Positions 7,810 through 16,865 of a DNA stretch of 64,000 nucleotides are shown here, in pieces. Position 1 is the first letter of the stretch. Each line of letters begins with the position of its first letter. The notes under the pieces are model-generated. The model searched no databases, was not told where the DNA came from, and saw only the letters and a list, made by a program, of their open reading frames with translations. Source of the stretch: Rhodococcus rhodochrous (lineage in GTDB: Bacteria > Actinomycetota > Actinomycetes > Mycobacteriales > Mycobacteriaceae). The position numbers were made by a program, and so were the translations under genes. Location of the stretch: assembly GCF_014854695.1 (NCBI RefSeq), contig NZ_CP027557.1, positions 2,356,001-2,420,000 of the forward strand, given 5' to 3'.

Positions 7810-8708
7810 GTGTCGGCGAGAAGGCGTCCGATCTCGCGTACGCGGGGGGCTGGCGTCTGGTCCGGGCACTGCCCGACGGCGTCGCGCGACGGTTGTTCGA
7901 CGCCGGCGCCGACTACGCGGCGCGGCGTGACGGCGGACCCCAGCAACTGCGACGCAACCTCGCGCGGGTGCTCGGGGTGCAGCCGCACGAGGTGCCCGAC
8001 GATCTGATCCGCCGGTCGGTCCGGTCCTACGCGCGTTACTGGCGCGAGGCGTTCCGCCTGCCGGCGATGGATCTCGACGCGACCGCGAAGTCGATCGATT
8101 CGTCCATCGAGGGCCGCGAGCACATCGAGGCGGCGCTCGCCGCCGGTCGCGGCGCGATCCTGGCCCTGCCGCACAGTGGGAACTGGGATCTCGCCGGCGT
8201 GTGGTGCGTCCGCTACTTCGGCGGGCTGACCACGGTCGCCGAGCGCCTGCGACCCGAATCGCTCTACCGCCGTTTCCTCGACTACCGCGAGGGGCTCGGC
8301 TTCGAGATCTTCCCCTCGAGCGGCGGGGAGACGCCGCCGTTCGGGGAACTGGCCGCGCGGCTGCGCGGCAACCGGATCGTGTGCCTGCTCGGCGAACGCG
8401 ACCTCGCCCGCAAGGGAGTGCCGGTCACCTTCTTCGGCGAACCCACCCGCATGCCCGCCGGACCGGCGAAACTGGCCATCGACACCGGTGCGGCACTGTT
8501 GCCGGTGCACTGCTGGTTCACCGAGGACGGCTGGGGGTTCCGCGTGGATCCGGAGCTCGACGTGAGCGCCGGGATCGACGCTGCCACACAGGCCCTCGCC
8601 GACCGGTTCGCCGCCAACATCGCCGCCCACCCCGAGGACTGGCACATGCTGCAACCGTTGTGGCTCGACGACCTGTCGGAGGCTCGCCGTGCCCGGATGG
8701 AGGCGTAG
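7806..8708 (+). CDS. patA: phosphatidylinositol mannoside acyltransferase
   Basis: 300 residues, related to the LpxL/HtrB acyltransferases. The catalytic H-x4-D box is in LPHSGNWDLAG, and GERDLARKGVPVTFFGEPTR holds the second conserved block. By position and family it matches Rv2611c (PatA), which acylates the mannose of PIM1/PIM2 at the inner face of the plasma membrane using acyl-CoA. GTG start overlapping the pgsA stop; its own stop abuts pimA directly, so the three genes form one unit. Confidence 0.9.
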   Translation: MSVGEKASDLAYAGGWRLVRALPDGVARRLFDAGADYAARRDGGPQQLRRNLARVLGVQPHEVPDDLIRRSVRSYARYWREAFRLPAMDLDATAKSIDSSIEGREHIEAALAAGRGAILALPHSGNWDLAGVWCVRYFGGLTTVAERLRPESLYRRFLDYREGLGFEIFPSSGGETPPFGELAARLRGNRIVCLLGERDLARKGVPVTFFGEPTRMPAGPAKLAIDTGAALLPVHCWFTEDGWGFRVDPELDVSAGIDAATQALADRFAANIAAHPEDWHMLQPLWLDDLSEARRARMEA

Positions 8709-9836
8709 GTGAGGATCGGGATGGTCTGCCCGTACTCCTTCGACGTTCCCGGTGGAGTACAGGCGCACGTCGTAGATCTCGCGGAGGTCCTCATCGGCCG
8801 CGGGCACGAGGTGAGCGTGCTGGCACCGGCGTCGGAGACGACGCCCCTGCCCGACTTCGTGGTCTCCGCCGGTCGCGCCGTCGCGATCCCGTACAACGGG
8901 TCCGTCGCGCGCCTGAGCTTCGGTCCGGTCTCCTACGCCCGGGTCCGTCGCTGGATCAACGACAACGATTTCGACGTCCTCCACATCCACGAACCGAACG
9001 CGCCGAGCCTGTCGATGCTCGCCCTCAAGGTGGCGGAAGGCCCGATCGTGGCGACCTTCCACACATCGACGACGAAATCGCTGGTGCTCAGCACCTTCCA
9101 GGGCGTCCTACAGCCCTATCTCGAGAAGATCAGCGGCCGGATCGCGGTGTCCGAGCTGGCCCGGCGCTGGCAGGTCACCTCTCTCGGCGCCGACGCGGTC
9201 GAGATCCCCAACGGTGTCGACGTGCCGTTCTTCCGGCACGCCCCGCTGCTGCCCGACTATCCGCGACCGGGCCGTACGGTGCTCTTCCTCGGCCGGTACG
9301 ACGAATCCCGCAAGGGCATGGATGTCCTGCTGGGCGCGCTGCCCGCACTCGTCGCGCGTCACCCCGACATCGAGATCCTCGTGGTCGGGCGCGGCGACGA
9401 GGACAGGTTGCGGAAGGAAGCGGGACGCTACTTCCGGCACCTGCGCCTGCTCGGGCAGGTCGACGACGACGACAAGGCGTCCGCGATGCGCAGCGCGGAT
9501 GTGTACTGCGCGCCGAACCTCGGTGGTGAGAGCTTCGGCATCGTGCTCGTCGAGGCCATGGCTGCAGGGACGGCGGTCGTCGCCTCCCAGCTCGACGCCT
9601 TCCGCCGGGTGCTGCGCGACGGGCAGGCCGGTGTCCTCGTCCCGGTCGGCGACGCAGACGCGCTCGCGCGCGGCATCCTCGAGGTCCTCGACGACGACGA
9701 CCGCCGGCAGGCACTGGTCGACTTCGGATCCACGGTGGTCGAGGCGTACGACTGGCCGGTGGTCGCGGATCAGATCCTGCGGGTCTACGAGACCGTCACC
9801 GTCGGCGCCGGCCCGGTGCGGGAGGTCCGGTCGTGA
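8709..9836 (+). CDS. pimA: phosphatidylinositol alpha-mannosyltransferase
   Basis: 375-residue GT4/GT-B glycosyltransferase. The N-terminal MRIGMVCPYSFDVPGGVQAH contains the glycine loop that binds GDP-mannose. HIHEPNAPS holds the key His. The C-terminal half has LFLGRYDESRKGMD and the E-x7-E element in ESFGIVLVEAMAAG. It adds the first mannose to phosphatidylinositol (PIM1). The GTG start follows the patA stop with no spacer, and its stop overlaps the NUDIX gene by 4 bases. Confidence 0.95.
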   Translation: MRIGMVCPYSFDVPGGVQAHVVDLAEVLIGRGHEVSVLAPASETTPLPDFVVSAGRAVAIPYNGSVARLSFGPVSYARVRRWINDNDFDVLHIHEPNAPSLSMLALKVAEGPIVATFHTSTTKSLVLSTFQGVLQPYLEKISGRIAVSELARRWQVTSLGADAVEIPNGVDVPFFRHAPLLPDYPRPGRTVLFLGRYDESRKGMDVLLGALPALVARHPDIEILVVGRGDEDRLRKEAGRYFRHLRLLGQVDDDDKASAMRSADVYCAPNLGGESFGIVLVEAMAAGTAVVASQLDAFRRVLRDGQAGVLVPVGDADALARGILEVLDDDDRRQALVDFGSTVVEAYDWPVVADQILRVYETVTVGAGPVREVRS

Positions 9837-10951
9837 CCCTCAGTGCAGTGACGATCCTCGTCCTGTCGCTGATCGCCGCGGTGGTCGTGGCGATCGGTGT
9901 GTGGGCCTATTCCACCGCCAACCGACTCGACCGCCTCCACGTGCGCTCGGATCTGTCCTGGCAGGCACTCGATGCGGCCCTGGCGCGTCGCGCGGTGGTC
10001 GTGCGGAGCATCGCCGCGTCGATCCCCGTCCCGGAGGGACGCGCACTCGCGCTGCTCGCCGACACCGCGGAGCGGGCCGACCGCGACCGGCGCGAGGAGG
10101 CCGAGAACGCGTTGTCGGCCGCACTGGCACGGATCGAGACCGGCCGGCTGCGCCCCCAGCTCGTGGCCGAACTCGCCGACGCCGAGGCGCGGGTGCTCAT
10201 CGCCCGCCGCTTCCACAACGACGCGGTACGCGACACCCTGGCGCTGCGCACCCGGCGATCGGTCCGCTGGTTGCACCTCGGGGGAACCGCGCCGCTGCCC
10301 ACCTATTTCGAGATCGCCGAGCGGGCGGGTGCGGTCGCCACCGCGCCTCCCGCCGTTTCCGGCACGTCCCCTTCCTCGGACGCCGCCCCTACCTCCGGCA
10401 CTGCCCTTGCCTCCGGCACTGCCACTGCTCCCGCTGCGCGGACCACCCCGGTGCCGGATCGGGCACGCACGTCGGCCCGCGTCGTGGTGCTCGACGAGGA
10501 CGGCCGGGTCCTGCTCCTGCGCGGACATGACCCCGCGGTGCCCGAGCGGCACTTCTGGTTCACGATCGGCGGCGCCGTCGAACCCGGCGAGGACCTGGCG
10601 ACGGCCGCGCTCCGGGAGCTCGTCGAAGAGACCGGCCTGCGGGTCGAGCGCGACCTGCTGTGCGGGCCGATGTGGCGGCGCGTGGCCGTCTTCCCGTTCA
10701 ACGGTGAGGTCCTGCACTCGGAGGAGCTGTTCTTCGCGGTGCGAGTGCCGTCCTTCGAACCCGCTGCGGACGGCTTCACCGATCTCGAGCGGAGCATGCG
10801 GCTCGAACATCGCTGGTTCGACGACGACGAACTGCAGACGCTGGTGCGGTCCGGGAACCCGGTCTACCCGAACGATCTGCCCGAGCTCCTCGATGAGGCG
10901 CGGCAGGTCGCGACGCGGCGGCTCGAGCCGGAGATCCGCGCGATCCACTGA
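9833..10951 (+). CDS. membrane-anchored LemA-like / NUDIX hydrolase fusion
   Basis: 372 residues. An N-terminal transmembrane helix (about 5-25) is followed by a helical segment resembling LemA: ANRLDRL near 30, DLSWQALD, and ARRFHNDAVRD near 125. A Ser/Thr/Ala/Pro-rich linker (about 165-205) leads to a NUDIX domain. Its box GGAVEPGEDLATAALREL continuing VEETGL matches GX5EX7REUXEEXGU fully. NUDIX enzymes cleave nucleoside diphosphates linked to another group; the substrate here is unknown. It corresponds to Rv2609c, last in the pgsA-patA-pimA run, which hints at removal of a nucleotide by-product at the membrane, but that is inference. Confidence 0.8.
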   Translation: MTLSAVTILVLSLIAAVVVAIGVWAYSTANRLDRLHVRSDLSWQALDAALARRAVVVRSIAASIPVPEGRALALLADTAERADRDRREEAENALSAALARIETGRLRPQLVAELADAEARVLIARRFHNDAVRDTLALRTRRSVRWLHLGGTAPLPTYFEIAERAGAVATAPPAVSGTSPSSDAAPTSGTALASGTATAPAARTTPVPDRARTSARVVVLDEDGRVLLLRGHDPAVPERHFWFTIGGAVEPGEDLATAALRELVEETGLRVERDLLCGPMWRRVAVFPFNGEVLHSEELFFAVRVPSFEPAADGFTDLERSMRLEHRWFDDDELQTLVRSGNPVYPNDLPELLDEARQVATRRLEPEIRAIH

Positions 10952-10995
10952 ACTTTTGAACCCTTCCGGTCCGGCCGCGGGCGCCTTACGTGGAG

Positions 10996-11016
10996 GTCCA
11001 GTTCGCGGAACTGGAC
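10996..11016. promoter_or_regulatory. perfect inverted repeat upstream of pdxS, distal operator
   Basis: GTCCAGTTC (10996-11004), 3-base spacer, GAACTGGAC (11008-11016). Its half-site AACTGGA recurs in the proximal repeat. The centres are about 84-85 bases apart, close to eight helical turns. This fits looping or cooperative binding by one regulator; a PdxR/MocR-type activator is the obvious candidate, though no such gene is in the window. Confidence 0.55.
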
Positions 11017-11081
11017 GGTTCCTCTCGGGAACGCGCAGGATCTCCAGTACCCGTTCGGAGAGTGGACCGATGTGATGCAGT

Positions 11082-11131
11082 CCAGTTGTTCTGAACTGGC
11101 TATGGGACCGGCTCGGCTGCGCCCCTAGGCT
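11082..11131 (+). promoter_or_regulatory. pdxS promoter region with proximal operator
   Basis: CCAGTT (11082-11087), 6-base spacer and AACTGG (11094-11099) form the second inverted repeat. It ends just before the expected -35 position. TAGGCT (11126-11131) is a fair -10, while the -35 region is poor, as in activator-dependent promoters. Confidence 0.45.
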
Positions 11132-11200
11132 GGGATCCGCTGTCCGTCGCCCGTGCGCCGGAAGTATTCGCCGATCCGTCCACCGAGGAGGACCCCCATC

Positions 11201-12103
11201 GTGACCAGCCCCGATACCGCCCCCGTCACCGGCACCGCCCGCGTCAAGCGCGGCATGGCCGAGATGCTCAAGGGCGGGGTGATCATGGACGTGGTGACCC
11301 CCGAGCAGGCGAAGATCGCCGAGGACGCCGGCGCGGTGGCGGTCATGGCCCTCGAACGCGTGCCCGCCGACATCCGCGCGCAGGGCGGCGTGTCGCGCAT
11401 GAGCGATCCCGACATGATCGACGGCATCATCGAGGCCGTCTCGATCCCCGTCATGGCCAAGGCGCGCATCGGCCACTTCGTGGAGGCGCAGATCCTGCAG
11501 GCCCTCGGGGTCGACTACATCGACGAGTCGGAGGTGCTCACCCCTGCCGACTACGAGAACCACATCGACAAGTTCGCGTTCACCGTGCCGTTCGTGTGCG
11601 GCGCCACGAATCTCGGTGAGGCACTGCGCCGTATCAACGAGGGCGCGGCGATGATCCGCTCCAAGGGCGAGGCCGGCACCGGCGACGTCTCGAACGCCAC
11701 GACCCACATGCGCCGGATCCGCCAGGAGATCCGCCGCCTGACCTCGCTTCCCGAGGACGAGCTCTACGTCGCCGCCAAGGAACTGCAGGCCCCCTACGAC
11801 CTCGTCGTCGAGGTCGCCCGGGCCGGCAAGCTGCCCGTCACCCTCTTCACCGCCGGTGGCATCGCCACCCCCGCCGACGCGGCGATGATGATGCAGCTCG
11901 GCGCCGAGGGCGTGTTCGTCGGCTCCGGAATCTTCAAGTCGGGCAACCCCGCCCAGCGTGCGGCCGCAATCGTCAAGGCCACTACCTTCCACGACGATCC
12001 GGATGTGCTCGCGAAGGTCTCGCGGGGCCTCGGCGAGGCGATGGTCGGTATCAACGTCGACGAGATCCCGCAGCCGCACCGGCTCGCCGAACGCGGCTGG
12101 TGA
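11201..12103 (+). CDS. pdxS: pyridoxal 5'-phosphate synthase subunit PdxS
   Basis: 300-residue TIM barrel. PdxS condenses ribose 5-phosphate, glyceraldehyde 3-phosphate and ammonia to PLP, with ammonia supplied by PdxT. The Schiff-base lysine lies in [13 protein letters not shown], and the phosphate-binding and second-lysine region is [11 protein letters not shown]. Length and sequence are typical and very conserved. The GTG at 11201 is preceded by GAGGAGGA at 8 bases; an upstream in-frame ATG at 11153 would add Arg/Pro-rich residues. Unlike M. tuberculosis, where pdxS-tesB2-pdxT are contiguous, an opposite-strand pair of genes separates pdxS from tesB here. Confidence 0.97.
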   Translation: MTSPDTAPVTGTARVKRGMAEMLKGGVIMDVVTPEQAKIAEDAGAVAVMALERVPADIRAQGGVSRMSDPDMIDGIIEAVSIPVMAKARIGHFVEAQILQALGVDYIDESEVLTPADYENHIDKFAFTVPFVCGATNLGEALRRINEGAAMIRSKGEAGTGDVSNATTHMRRIRQEIRRLTSLPEDELYVAAKELQAPYDLVVEVARAGKLPVTLFTAGGIATPADAAMMMQLGAEGVFVGSGIFKSGNPAQRAAAIVKATTFHDDPDVLAKVSRGLGEAMVGINVDEIPQPHRLAERGW

Positions 12104-12108
12104 TCGTT

Positions 12109-13305
12109 CTACCGGGGTGCGTGCAGGGCGAGCAGGGCGACGTCGTCCTGCACGCCCGCCCCGAGCGTCGCGAGCGCCTCGCGGACGGCTCCGACCGCTT
12201 CGGCCGCGCTCGTCGGCTTCGATGCGCGGACGTGGTCGAGGAGCCGGTCCTCCCCGAAGCGTTCGCGGGTCTCACCGGAGACGAGGGCCTCGGTCACCCC
12301 GTCGGTGTACAGCAGCAGCGTGTCGCCTGGTCGCAGCGCGAAGGTGTGCTCGACGAGCCGCGGCGTGGGCAGCATTCCGATCAGCTGTCCGCCGATCGTG
12401 GGGAGATAGTCGACGTTGCCGTTCGCGCGCACGAGGAGCGGCGGCGGATGCCCACCCGAGGCGAGACGGATGTCGACCCGTCCCGTGTCCGGATCGGGCG
12501 CGACCGTGCCGAAGGTGAGCGTGCAGAAGGGAGCTCGCGTCTCGCTGTCGCGTTCGTCGAGCAGGGTGGTGTTGAGCGTCCTGAGCGCCGCGGACGGGAA
12601 CGTCTCGTAGACCGCCGCTGCACGCAGCGTGTAGCGGACGATCGACGTGACCGCCGCTGCGCGAGCACCCTTTCCGCACACATCGCCGAGGAACAGCCCC
12701 CACGTGCCGGCGCGCGCGGGGAACAGGTCGTAGAAGTCGCCGCCGACCTCGTCGGGGGACGCGATGTGGTAGTACGCGTCGACCTCGAGTCCCGGTACCG
12801 CCGGCAGGCTCGGTGGAAGCAGGGTCGCCTGGAGCGTGGCGTTGATCGTGCGGAGCCGCTCACGCTCGAGTTCCGCCTCGCGACGGGCACGGAGCAGTTC
12901 CGTCTCGTAGGCGCGGCGCTCGCGGGCATCGAACAGCATCGTGCGGATCAGCGCGGGCCTGCCCTCGGCGTCCGGCTCGACCACCGAGGCGGCCAGGACC
13001 GGCAGCCGGGTCCGGTCGGCACGGACGAGTTCGAGGGCGATCCCGTTGATCTGGCCGTGCATGAGGAGGAGCGGCGCGTAGTGGGTCTCGTGGTAGATGC
13101 GGCCGCCCACGCTGAGCAGGTCCGAGAAGTACCGCTTGCCGACCAGTTCGTCGCTCGGGAACCCGAGCCAGTCCGTCAACGTCCGGTTCACCTCCGTGAT
13201 CCGGCCGTCCGGGAGCGTCGTCAGGAATCCGCACGGCGCGTTGTCGTACAGCGCATCACCGTGTCGGATACGGGGATCGAGGGTCCGATCGGTCGTCGCC
13301 GTCAC
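12109..13305 (-). CDS. rsbP: RsbP-like PAS-PP2C (SpoIIE-type) serine phosphatase
   Basis: 398 residues in the order seen in Bacillus RsbP. A PAS domain (about 15-130; NAPCGFLTTLPDGRITEVN) is followed by a charged coiled coil (ERRAYETELLRARREAELER) and a PP2C/SpoIIE phosphatase. The metal-binding aspartates lie in EVGGDFYDLF, GDVCGKG and LLYTDGVTEA, plus a terminal DDVALLAL. Such enzymes dephosphorylate an anti-anti-sigma factor to free a general-stress sigma factor. The GTG start (13305) overlaps the rsbQ stop, giving strict translational coupling with the hydrolase. No rsbV/rsbW or sigma gene lies nearby, so the target is encoded elsewhere. It is inserted between pdxS and tesB. Confidence 0.85.
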   Translation of the reverse strand: MTATTDRTLDPRIRHGDALYDNAPCGFLTTLPDGRITEVNRTLTDWLGFPSDELVGKRYFSDLLSVGGRIYHETHYAPLLLMHGQINGIALELVRADRTRLPVLAASVVEPDAEGRPALIRTMLFDARERRAYETELLRARREAELERERLRTINATLQATLLPPSLPAVPGLEVDAYYHIASPDEVGGDFYDLFPARAGTWGLFLGDVCGKGARAAAVTSIVRYTLRAAAVYETFPSAALRTLNTTLLDERDSETRAPFCTLTFGTVAPDPDTGRVDIRLASGGHPPPLLVRANGNVDYLPTIGGQLIGMLPTPRLVEHTFALRPGDTLLLYTDGVTEALVSGETRERFGEDRLLDHVRASKPTSAAEAVGAVREALATLGAGVQDDVALLALHAPR

Positions 13306-14123
13306 CCCGATCGGCGCGCGAACGCCGCGATCGCGGCTGCTGTCTCTTCGGGTGCGCTGAGCTGCGGGCAGTGGCCGGTCGCGTTCAGGGTCACGAGTTC
13401 GCTCCCGGGGATCTGCTCGTGAACGAAGGCACCGACCTCGCGCGGAGCGATCGCATCGTGGGCGCACTGGGCGACGAGCGTGGGCACCGACACCGCGGAC
13501 AGATCGGAGCGGTTGTCGGCCAGGAAGGTCACCCGGGCGAAGACACGCGCCACCTCGGGATCCGTGCGGCAGAAGATCTCGGCGAGTTCGTCGCCGAGCT
13601 CCGGCCGATCGGGATTGCCCATGATGACCGGCGCCATCGACTCGGTCCAGCCCAGATAGTTCGCCTCGAGGGATTCGAGCAGCTCGTCGATGTCGTCGGC
13701 GCTGAACCCACCTCGGTAACCGGTGGCCGGATCGTCGATGAAGCACGGGGACGGTGCGAGCAGCACGAGACCGGAGAAGACCTCCGGGGCAGCCGCCGCC
13801 GCGAGGGCACCGATCGACGCGCTCACCGAGTGGCCGACGAAAAGCACCGGACCGAGATCCAGGCTCCGGCACAGGTCCACGACGTCCTCGGCGTAGGTCT
13901 CCATACGCGAATAGCGCTGGGAGTGCCAGGCGGTCGCATCGGAACGCCCGGAGCCCACGTGATCGAACCGCACCACCGTGAAGTCGGGTTCGAGCAGCGG
14001 GATCACCAGGCGCCACAGGTGCTGGTCGCAGCCGAAACCGTGCGCGAGGACGACCACCGGGCCCTCTCGGTTGCCCGTGATCGTCACGCTGTTCCTGCGC
14101 ACCACATCGGTGACTTGTCGCAT
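13302..14123 (-). CDS. rsbQ: RsbQ-like alpha/beta hydrolase
   Basis: 273 residues, closely following the RsbQ/KAI2/D14 group of alpha/beta hydrolases. It has AHGFGCDQHLWR, the oxyanion region FDHVGSGRSD, the nucleophile Ser near 99 in VGHSVS, SPCFIDDPATGYRGGF, MGNPDRPEL, a catalytic Asp in CAHDAIAP and His in ATGHCP. In Bacillus subtilis RsbQ is needed with RsbP for the energy-stress pathway and is thought to supply or bind a small ligand for the PAS domain. ATG start with a strong GGAGGGGG 5 bases upstream. The stop overlaps the rsbP GTG. Divergent from tesB. Confidence 0.87.
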   Translation of the reverse strand: MRQVTDVVRRNSVTITGNREGPVVVLAHGFGCDQHLWRLVIPLLEPDFTVVRFDHVGSGRSDATAWHSQRYSRMETYAEDVVDLCRSLDLGPVLFVGHSVSASIGALAAAAAPEVFSGLVLLAPSPCFIDDPATGYRGGFSADDIDELLESLEANYLGWTESMAPVIMGNPDRPELGDELAEIFCRTDPEVARVFARVTFLADNRSDLSAVSVPTLVAQCAHDAIAPREVGAFVHEQIPGSELVTLNATGHCPQLSAPEETAAAIAAFARRSG

Positions 14124-14265
14124 TGCACCCCCTCCGTTCTCCCGAGGGTGCCATATGCGCTACGCGATAGCGATCCCGGTTTCCCCACCGCTTCCCGGGG
14201 ACACGGCATTCGGTTCTCGTCCGTGCAGTTAGCCTTCTTGCGTACGGTGCACAGAAGGAGTTCCC

Positions 14266-15090
14266 ATGGCGAAGATCGAGCAGATCCTGGCGCTCGAACA
14301 GATCGAGAACGACATCTTCCGGGGGATAGCCACGGAGACGTTGCTGCCGCGGACGTTCGGTGGTCAGGTCGCAGGTCAGGCGCTCGTGTCGGCGGTCCGC
14401 ACCGTCGATCCCGCATTCGGGGTCCACTCGCTGCACGGTTACTTCCTCCGCCCGGGGAACCCGACGATGCAGATCGTCTACCTCGTCGACCGGATCCGCG
14501 ACGGCCGCTCCTTCTGCACCCGGCGCGTGACGGCCGTCCAGGACGGCAAGGCGATCTTCACCATGTCGGCGTCGTTCCACGTGCGCGACGAGGGGATCGA
14601 GCACCAGGACACGATGCCGCGGGTGCCGGCTCCGGAGGAACTGCCCGACCCGGAGACCGTGGTCGACGACGCGACCCTGCTGTGGGCGAAGAAGGAATGG
14701 GCCGAATGGGACTTCCGGTTCGTTCCCCGCGACCGGATGGACTCGTCGAGCAGGATGGCTGCGCAGCAGCAGCTGTGGTTCAAGTCCCGCGAGATCCTCC
14801 CCGACGATCCGGTCTTCCACGTGTGCACGCTCGCGTACATGAGCGACATGACGTTGCTCGGCTCGGCGAGCGTCGGCCACGACGACGAGCGGACGCAGGG
14901 CGCATCCCTGGACCACGCGATGTGGTTCCTGCGCCCGTTCCGCGCCGACGACTGGCTGCTCTACGACCAGACGTCACCCTCCGCCGGGCTGGGGCGCGCA
15001 CTCACCCAGGGGCGGATCTTCGATCGCAACGGCAACATGGTCGCGGCGGTGGTGCAGGAAGGACTCACGCGGTACCTGCGCGAGTCCTGA
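14266..15090 (+). CDS. tesB: acyl-CoA thioesterase II
   Basis: 274-residue double hot-dog protein. It has [14 protein letters not shown] near the N-terminus, the [10 protein letters not shown] block, and catalytic-type Asp/Thr/Gln residues in the C-terminal hot dog ([22 protein letters not shown]). It hydrolyses acyl-CoA to free fatty acid and CoA. ATG with AGAAGGAG at 7 bases. It lies between the B6 genes as in M. tuberculosis (Rv2605c); no metabolic link to PLP is evident, and co-transcription with pdxT is likely. Confidence 0.93.
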   Translation: MAKIEQILALEQIENDIFRGIATETLLPRTFGGQVAGQALVSAVRTVDPAFGVHSLHGYFLRPGNPTMQIVYLVDRIRDGRSFCTRRVTAVQDGKAIFTMSASFHVRDEGIEHQDTMPRVPAPEELPDPETVVDDATLLWAKKEWAEWDFRFVPRDRMDSSSRMAAQQQLWFKSREILPDDPVFHVCTLAYMSDMTLLGSASVGHDDERTQGASLDHAMWFLRPFRADDWLLYDQTSPSAGLGRALTQGRIFDRNGNMVAAVVQEGLTRYLRES

Positions 15091-15166
15091 ACGAGGACGT
15101 CCCCGACGAGGGCGTCCCCACAGAGTGCCTGCGCACCGGCGACCCCGAACGGACAGGCAGGCAACG

Positions 15167-15811
15167 GTGACCATTTCTTCCCCCACGATCGGCGTCCTGG
15201 CATTGCAGGGCGACGTTCGCGAACACCGCAGCGCCCTCGAGGCGGCGGGCGCGCGGACGATCGCGGTGCGGCGCGAGCGCGAACTCGACGAGGTCGACGG
15301 CATCGTCCTCCCCGGTGGGGAGTCCACGACGGTCAGCCGCCTGTTGCGCGTGTTCGACCTGCTCGAGCCGTTGCGGACCCGATTGAAGGCGGGCCTGCCC
15401 GCCTACGGTTCGTGCGCCGGCATGATCCTGCTCGCCTCCCGGGTGCTCGATACCACCGAGGACGCCGAACACCTCGACGCCCTCGACATCGTGGTGCGCC
15501 GCAACGCCTTCGGCAGACAGGTCGACTCGTTCGAGACCGACCTGCCGATGACGGGTCTCGACGACGGGCCGGTGCGCGCGGTGTTCATCCGAGCCCCGTG
15601 GGTGGAGGAGGTCGGGCCCGACGTGGAGGTCCTGGCCACGGTTCCGGACGGGCCGGCAGCGGGCCGGGTGGTCGCGGTGCGTCAGGGCGGCGTGATCGCG
15701 ACCTCCTTCCATCCCGAGATCACCGGCGACCACCGCGTGCACCGGCTGTTCGTGGAGACCGTGCGCTCGGCGACCCGACCTCGGGTGCGTCCGACGGCCT
15801 CGGCGACATGA
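15167..15811 (+). CDS. pdxT: pyridoxal 5'-phosphate synthase glutaminase subunit PdxT
   Basis: 214-residue class I glutaminase. [13 protein letters not shown] starts the domain, LPGGESTT binds substrate, the nucleophile Cys lies in YGSCAGM, and His/Glu are in SFHPEITGD. It makes ammonia from glutamine for PdxS. The GTG at 15167 is preferred because it begins the conserved fold; the ATG-equivalent start 14 codons upstream adds Arg-rich residues. About 75 bases after tesB. The extended C-terminus ([11 protein letters not shown]) looks disordered. Confidence 0.95.
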   Translation: MTISSPTIGVLALQGDVREHRSALEAAGARTIAVRRERELDEVDGIVLPGGESTTVSRLLRVFDLLEPLRTRLKAGLPAYGSCAGMILLASRVLDTTEDAEHLDALDIVVRRNAFGRQVDSFETDLPMTGLDDGPVRAVFIRAPWVEEVGPDVEVLATVPDGPAAGRVVAVRQGGVIATSFHPEITGDHRVHRLFVETVRSATRPRVRPTASAT

Positions 15812-15851
15812 CGACACGGCCACCGTGCCGGTGGCTCATACCGGGAGCGAG

Positions 15852-15857
15852 TAGAAT
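15852..15857 (+). promoter_or_regulatory. possible -10 box for yebC
   Basis: TAGAAT lies 60 bases before the yebC ATG. No good -35 is seen. The inverted repeat GCCACC/GGTGGC at 15819-15835 lies just upstream and may end pdxT transcription. Confidence 0.35.
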
Positions 15858-15916
15858 CGACGCTCCGACCTGTCGGTTGACGCCGACCACACTTCGCCGG
15901 AAGGGGCTCGAAGCGA

Positions 15917-16669
15917 ATGAGCGGCCACTCCAAATGGGCCACCACCAAGCACAAGAAGGCGGTCATCGACGCCAAGCGCGGCAAGATGTTCGCGAAGCTC
16001 ATCAAGAACATCGAGGTGGCGGCTCGGACCGGCGGTGGCGACCCGGCGGGTAACCCGACCCTGTTCGACGCCATCCAGAAGGCGAAGAAGAGCTCGGTCC
16101 CGAACGACAACATCGAGCGTGCCCGCAAGCGCGGCGGCGGTGAGGAAGCCGGCGGTGCCGACTGGCAGACCATCACCTACGAGGGCTACGGCCCCAACGG
16201 TGTCGCGCTGCTCATCGAGTGTCTGACCGACAACCGCAACCGCGCCGCCGGCGAGGTCCGCACGGCGATGACCCGCAACGGCGGCAACATGGCCGATCCG
16301 GGTTCGGTGGCCTACCTGTTCACCCGCAAGGGTGTCGTCGTGCTCGAGAAGAACGGCCGCTCCGAGGACGAGATCCTCGAGGTCGTCCTCGAAGCGGGTG
16401 CCGAGGAGATCAACGATCTCGGCGACTCCTTCGAGATCGTCTCCGAGGCGTCCGACCTGATCGCCGTGCGTACGGCTCTCGTCGACGCCGGCATCGACTA
16501 CGACTCGGCCGACCCCGATTTCCGGGCGTCCGTCGAGGTGCCCGTCGACGCCGAGGGTGCACGCAAGGTCATGAAGCTGGTCGACGCGCTCGAGGACTGC
16601 GACGACGTGCAGAACGTCTACACGAACGTCGACATCCCCGACGACGTACTCGCCGAACTCGACGCCTGA
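15917..16669 (+). CDS. yebC: YebC/PmpR family transcriptional regulator / translation factor
   Basis: 250 residues starting [20 protein letters not shown], the near-invariant YebC start. [13 protein letters not shown] and [11 protein letters not shown] follow, and the acidic C-terminal part ends DDVLAELDA. YebC proteins bind DNA and, in recent work, also assist ribosomes at difficult sequences. The gene precedes ruvCAB as in many bacteria. It ends into a short direct repeat before the LexA-controlled ruvC promoter. Confidence 0.95.
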   Translation: MSGHSKWATTKHKKAVIDAKRGKMFAKLIKNIEVAARTGGGDPAGNPTLFDAIQKAKKSSVPNDNIERARKRGGGEEAGGADWQTITYEGYGPNGVALLIECLTDNRNRAAGEVRTAMTRNGGNMADPGSVAYLFTRKGVVVLEKNGRSEDEILEVVLEAGAEEINDLGDSFEIVSEASDLIAVRTALVDAGIDYDSADPDFRASVEVPVDAEGARKVMKLVDALEDCDDVQNVYTNVDIPDDVLAELDA

Positions 16670-16718
16670 GCGACGCTCTCGTCGTACTCGTCCACGAGCG
16701 ACGCTCGTCGTACTCGTC
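16668..16718. repeat. imperfect direct repeat in the yebC-ruvC spacer
   Basis: GAGCGACGCT...CGTCGTACTCGTC occurs at 16668-16692 (25 bases) and 16696-16718 (23 bases; the second lacks one CT). The first copy includes the yebC stop. Each copy can fold on GAGCG/CGCTC. Confidence 0.7.
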
Positions 16719-16767
16719 ACAGTGGTCGGGGTCGCGTGTCGGTCTCCCGGCACCCGACCCCGGCCGC

Positions 16768-16790
16768 TATGCTCTCGAACAGGCGTTCGC
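16768..16790 (+). promoter_or_regulatory. ruvC promoter -10 with LexA (SOS) box
   Basis: TATGCT (16768-16773) is a good -10. Immediately downstream, TCGAACAGGCGTTCGC (16775-16790) matches the actinobacterial SOS box TCGAAC-N4-GTTCGA at 11 of 12 fixed positions. LexA bound here would cover the transcription start and repress ruvCAB until DNA damage. RuvC is also in the mycobacterial SOS regulon. Confidence 0.75.
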
Positions 16791-16865
16791 AATCGTGCGA
16801 AGCGAGGTCGGGTCCGTCGGATGCATCGGAAACCGGCCGTATTCGGGTGTCGAGAGGTGAGTCGG

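Noticed and set aside
10952-11200. A pdxR/MocR regulator gene divergent from pdxS
   Set aside because: The spacer holds only inverted repeats and a promoter; no coding frame fits a MocR protein.
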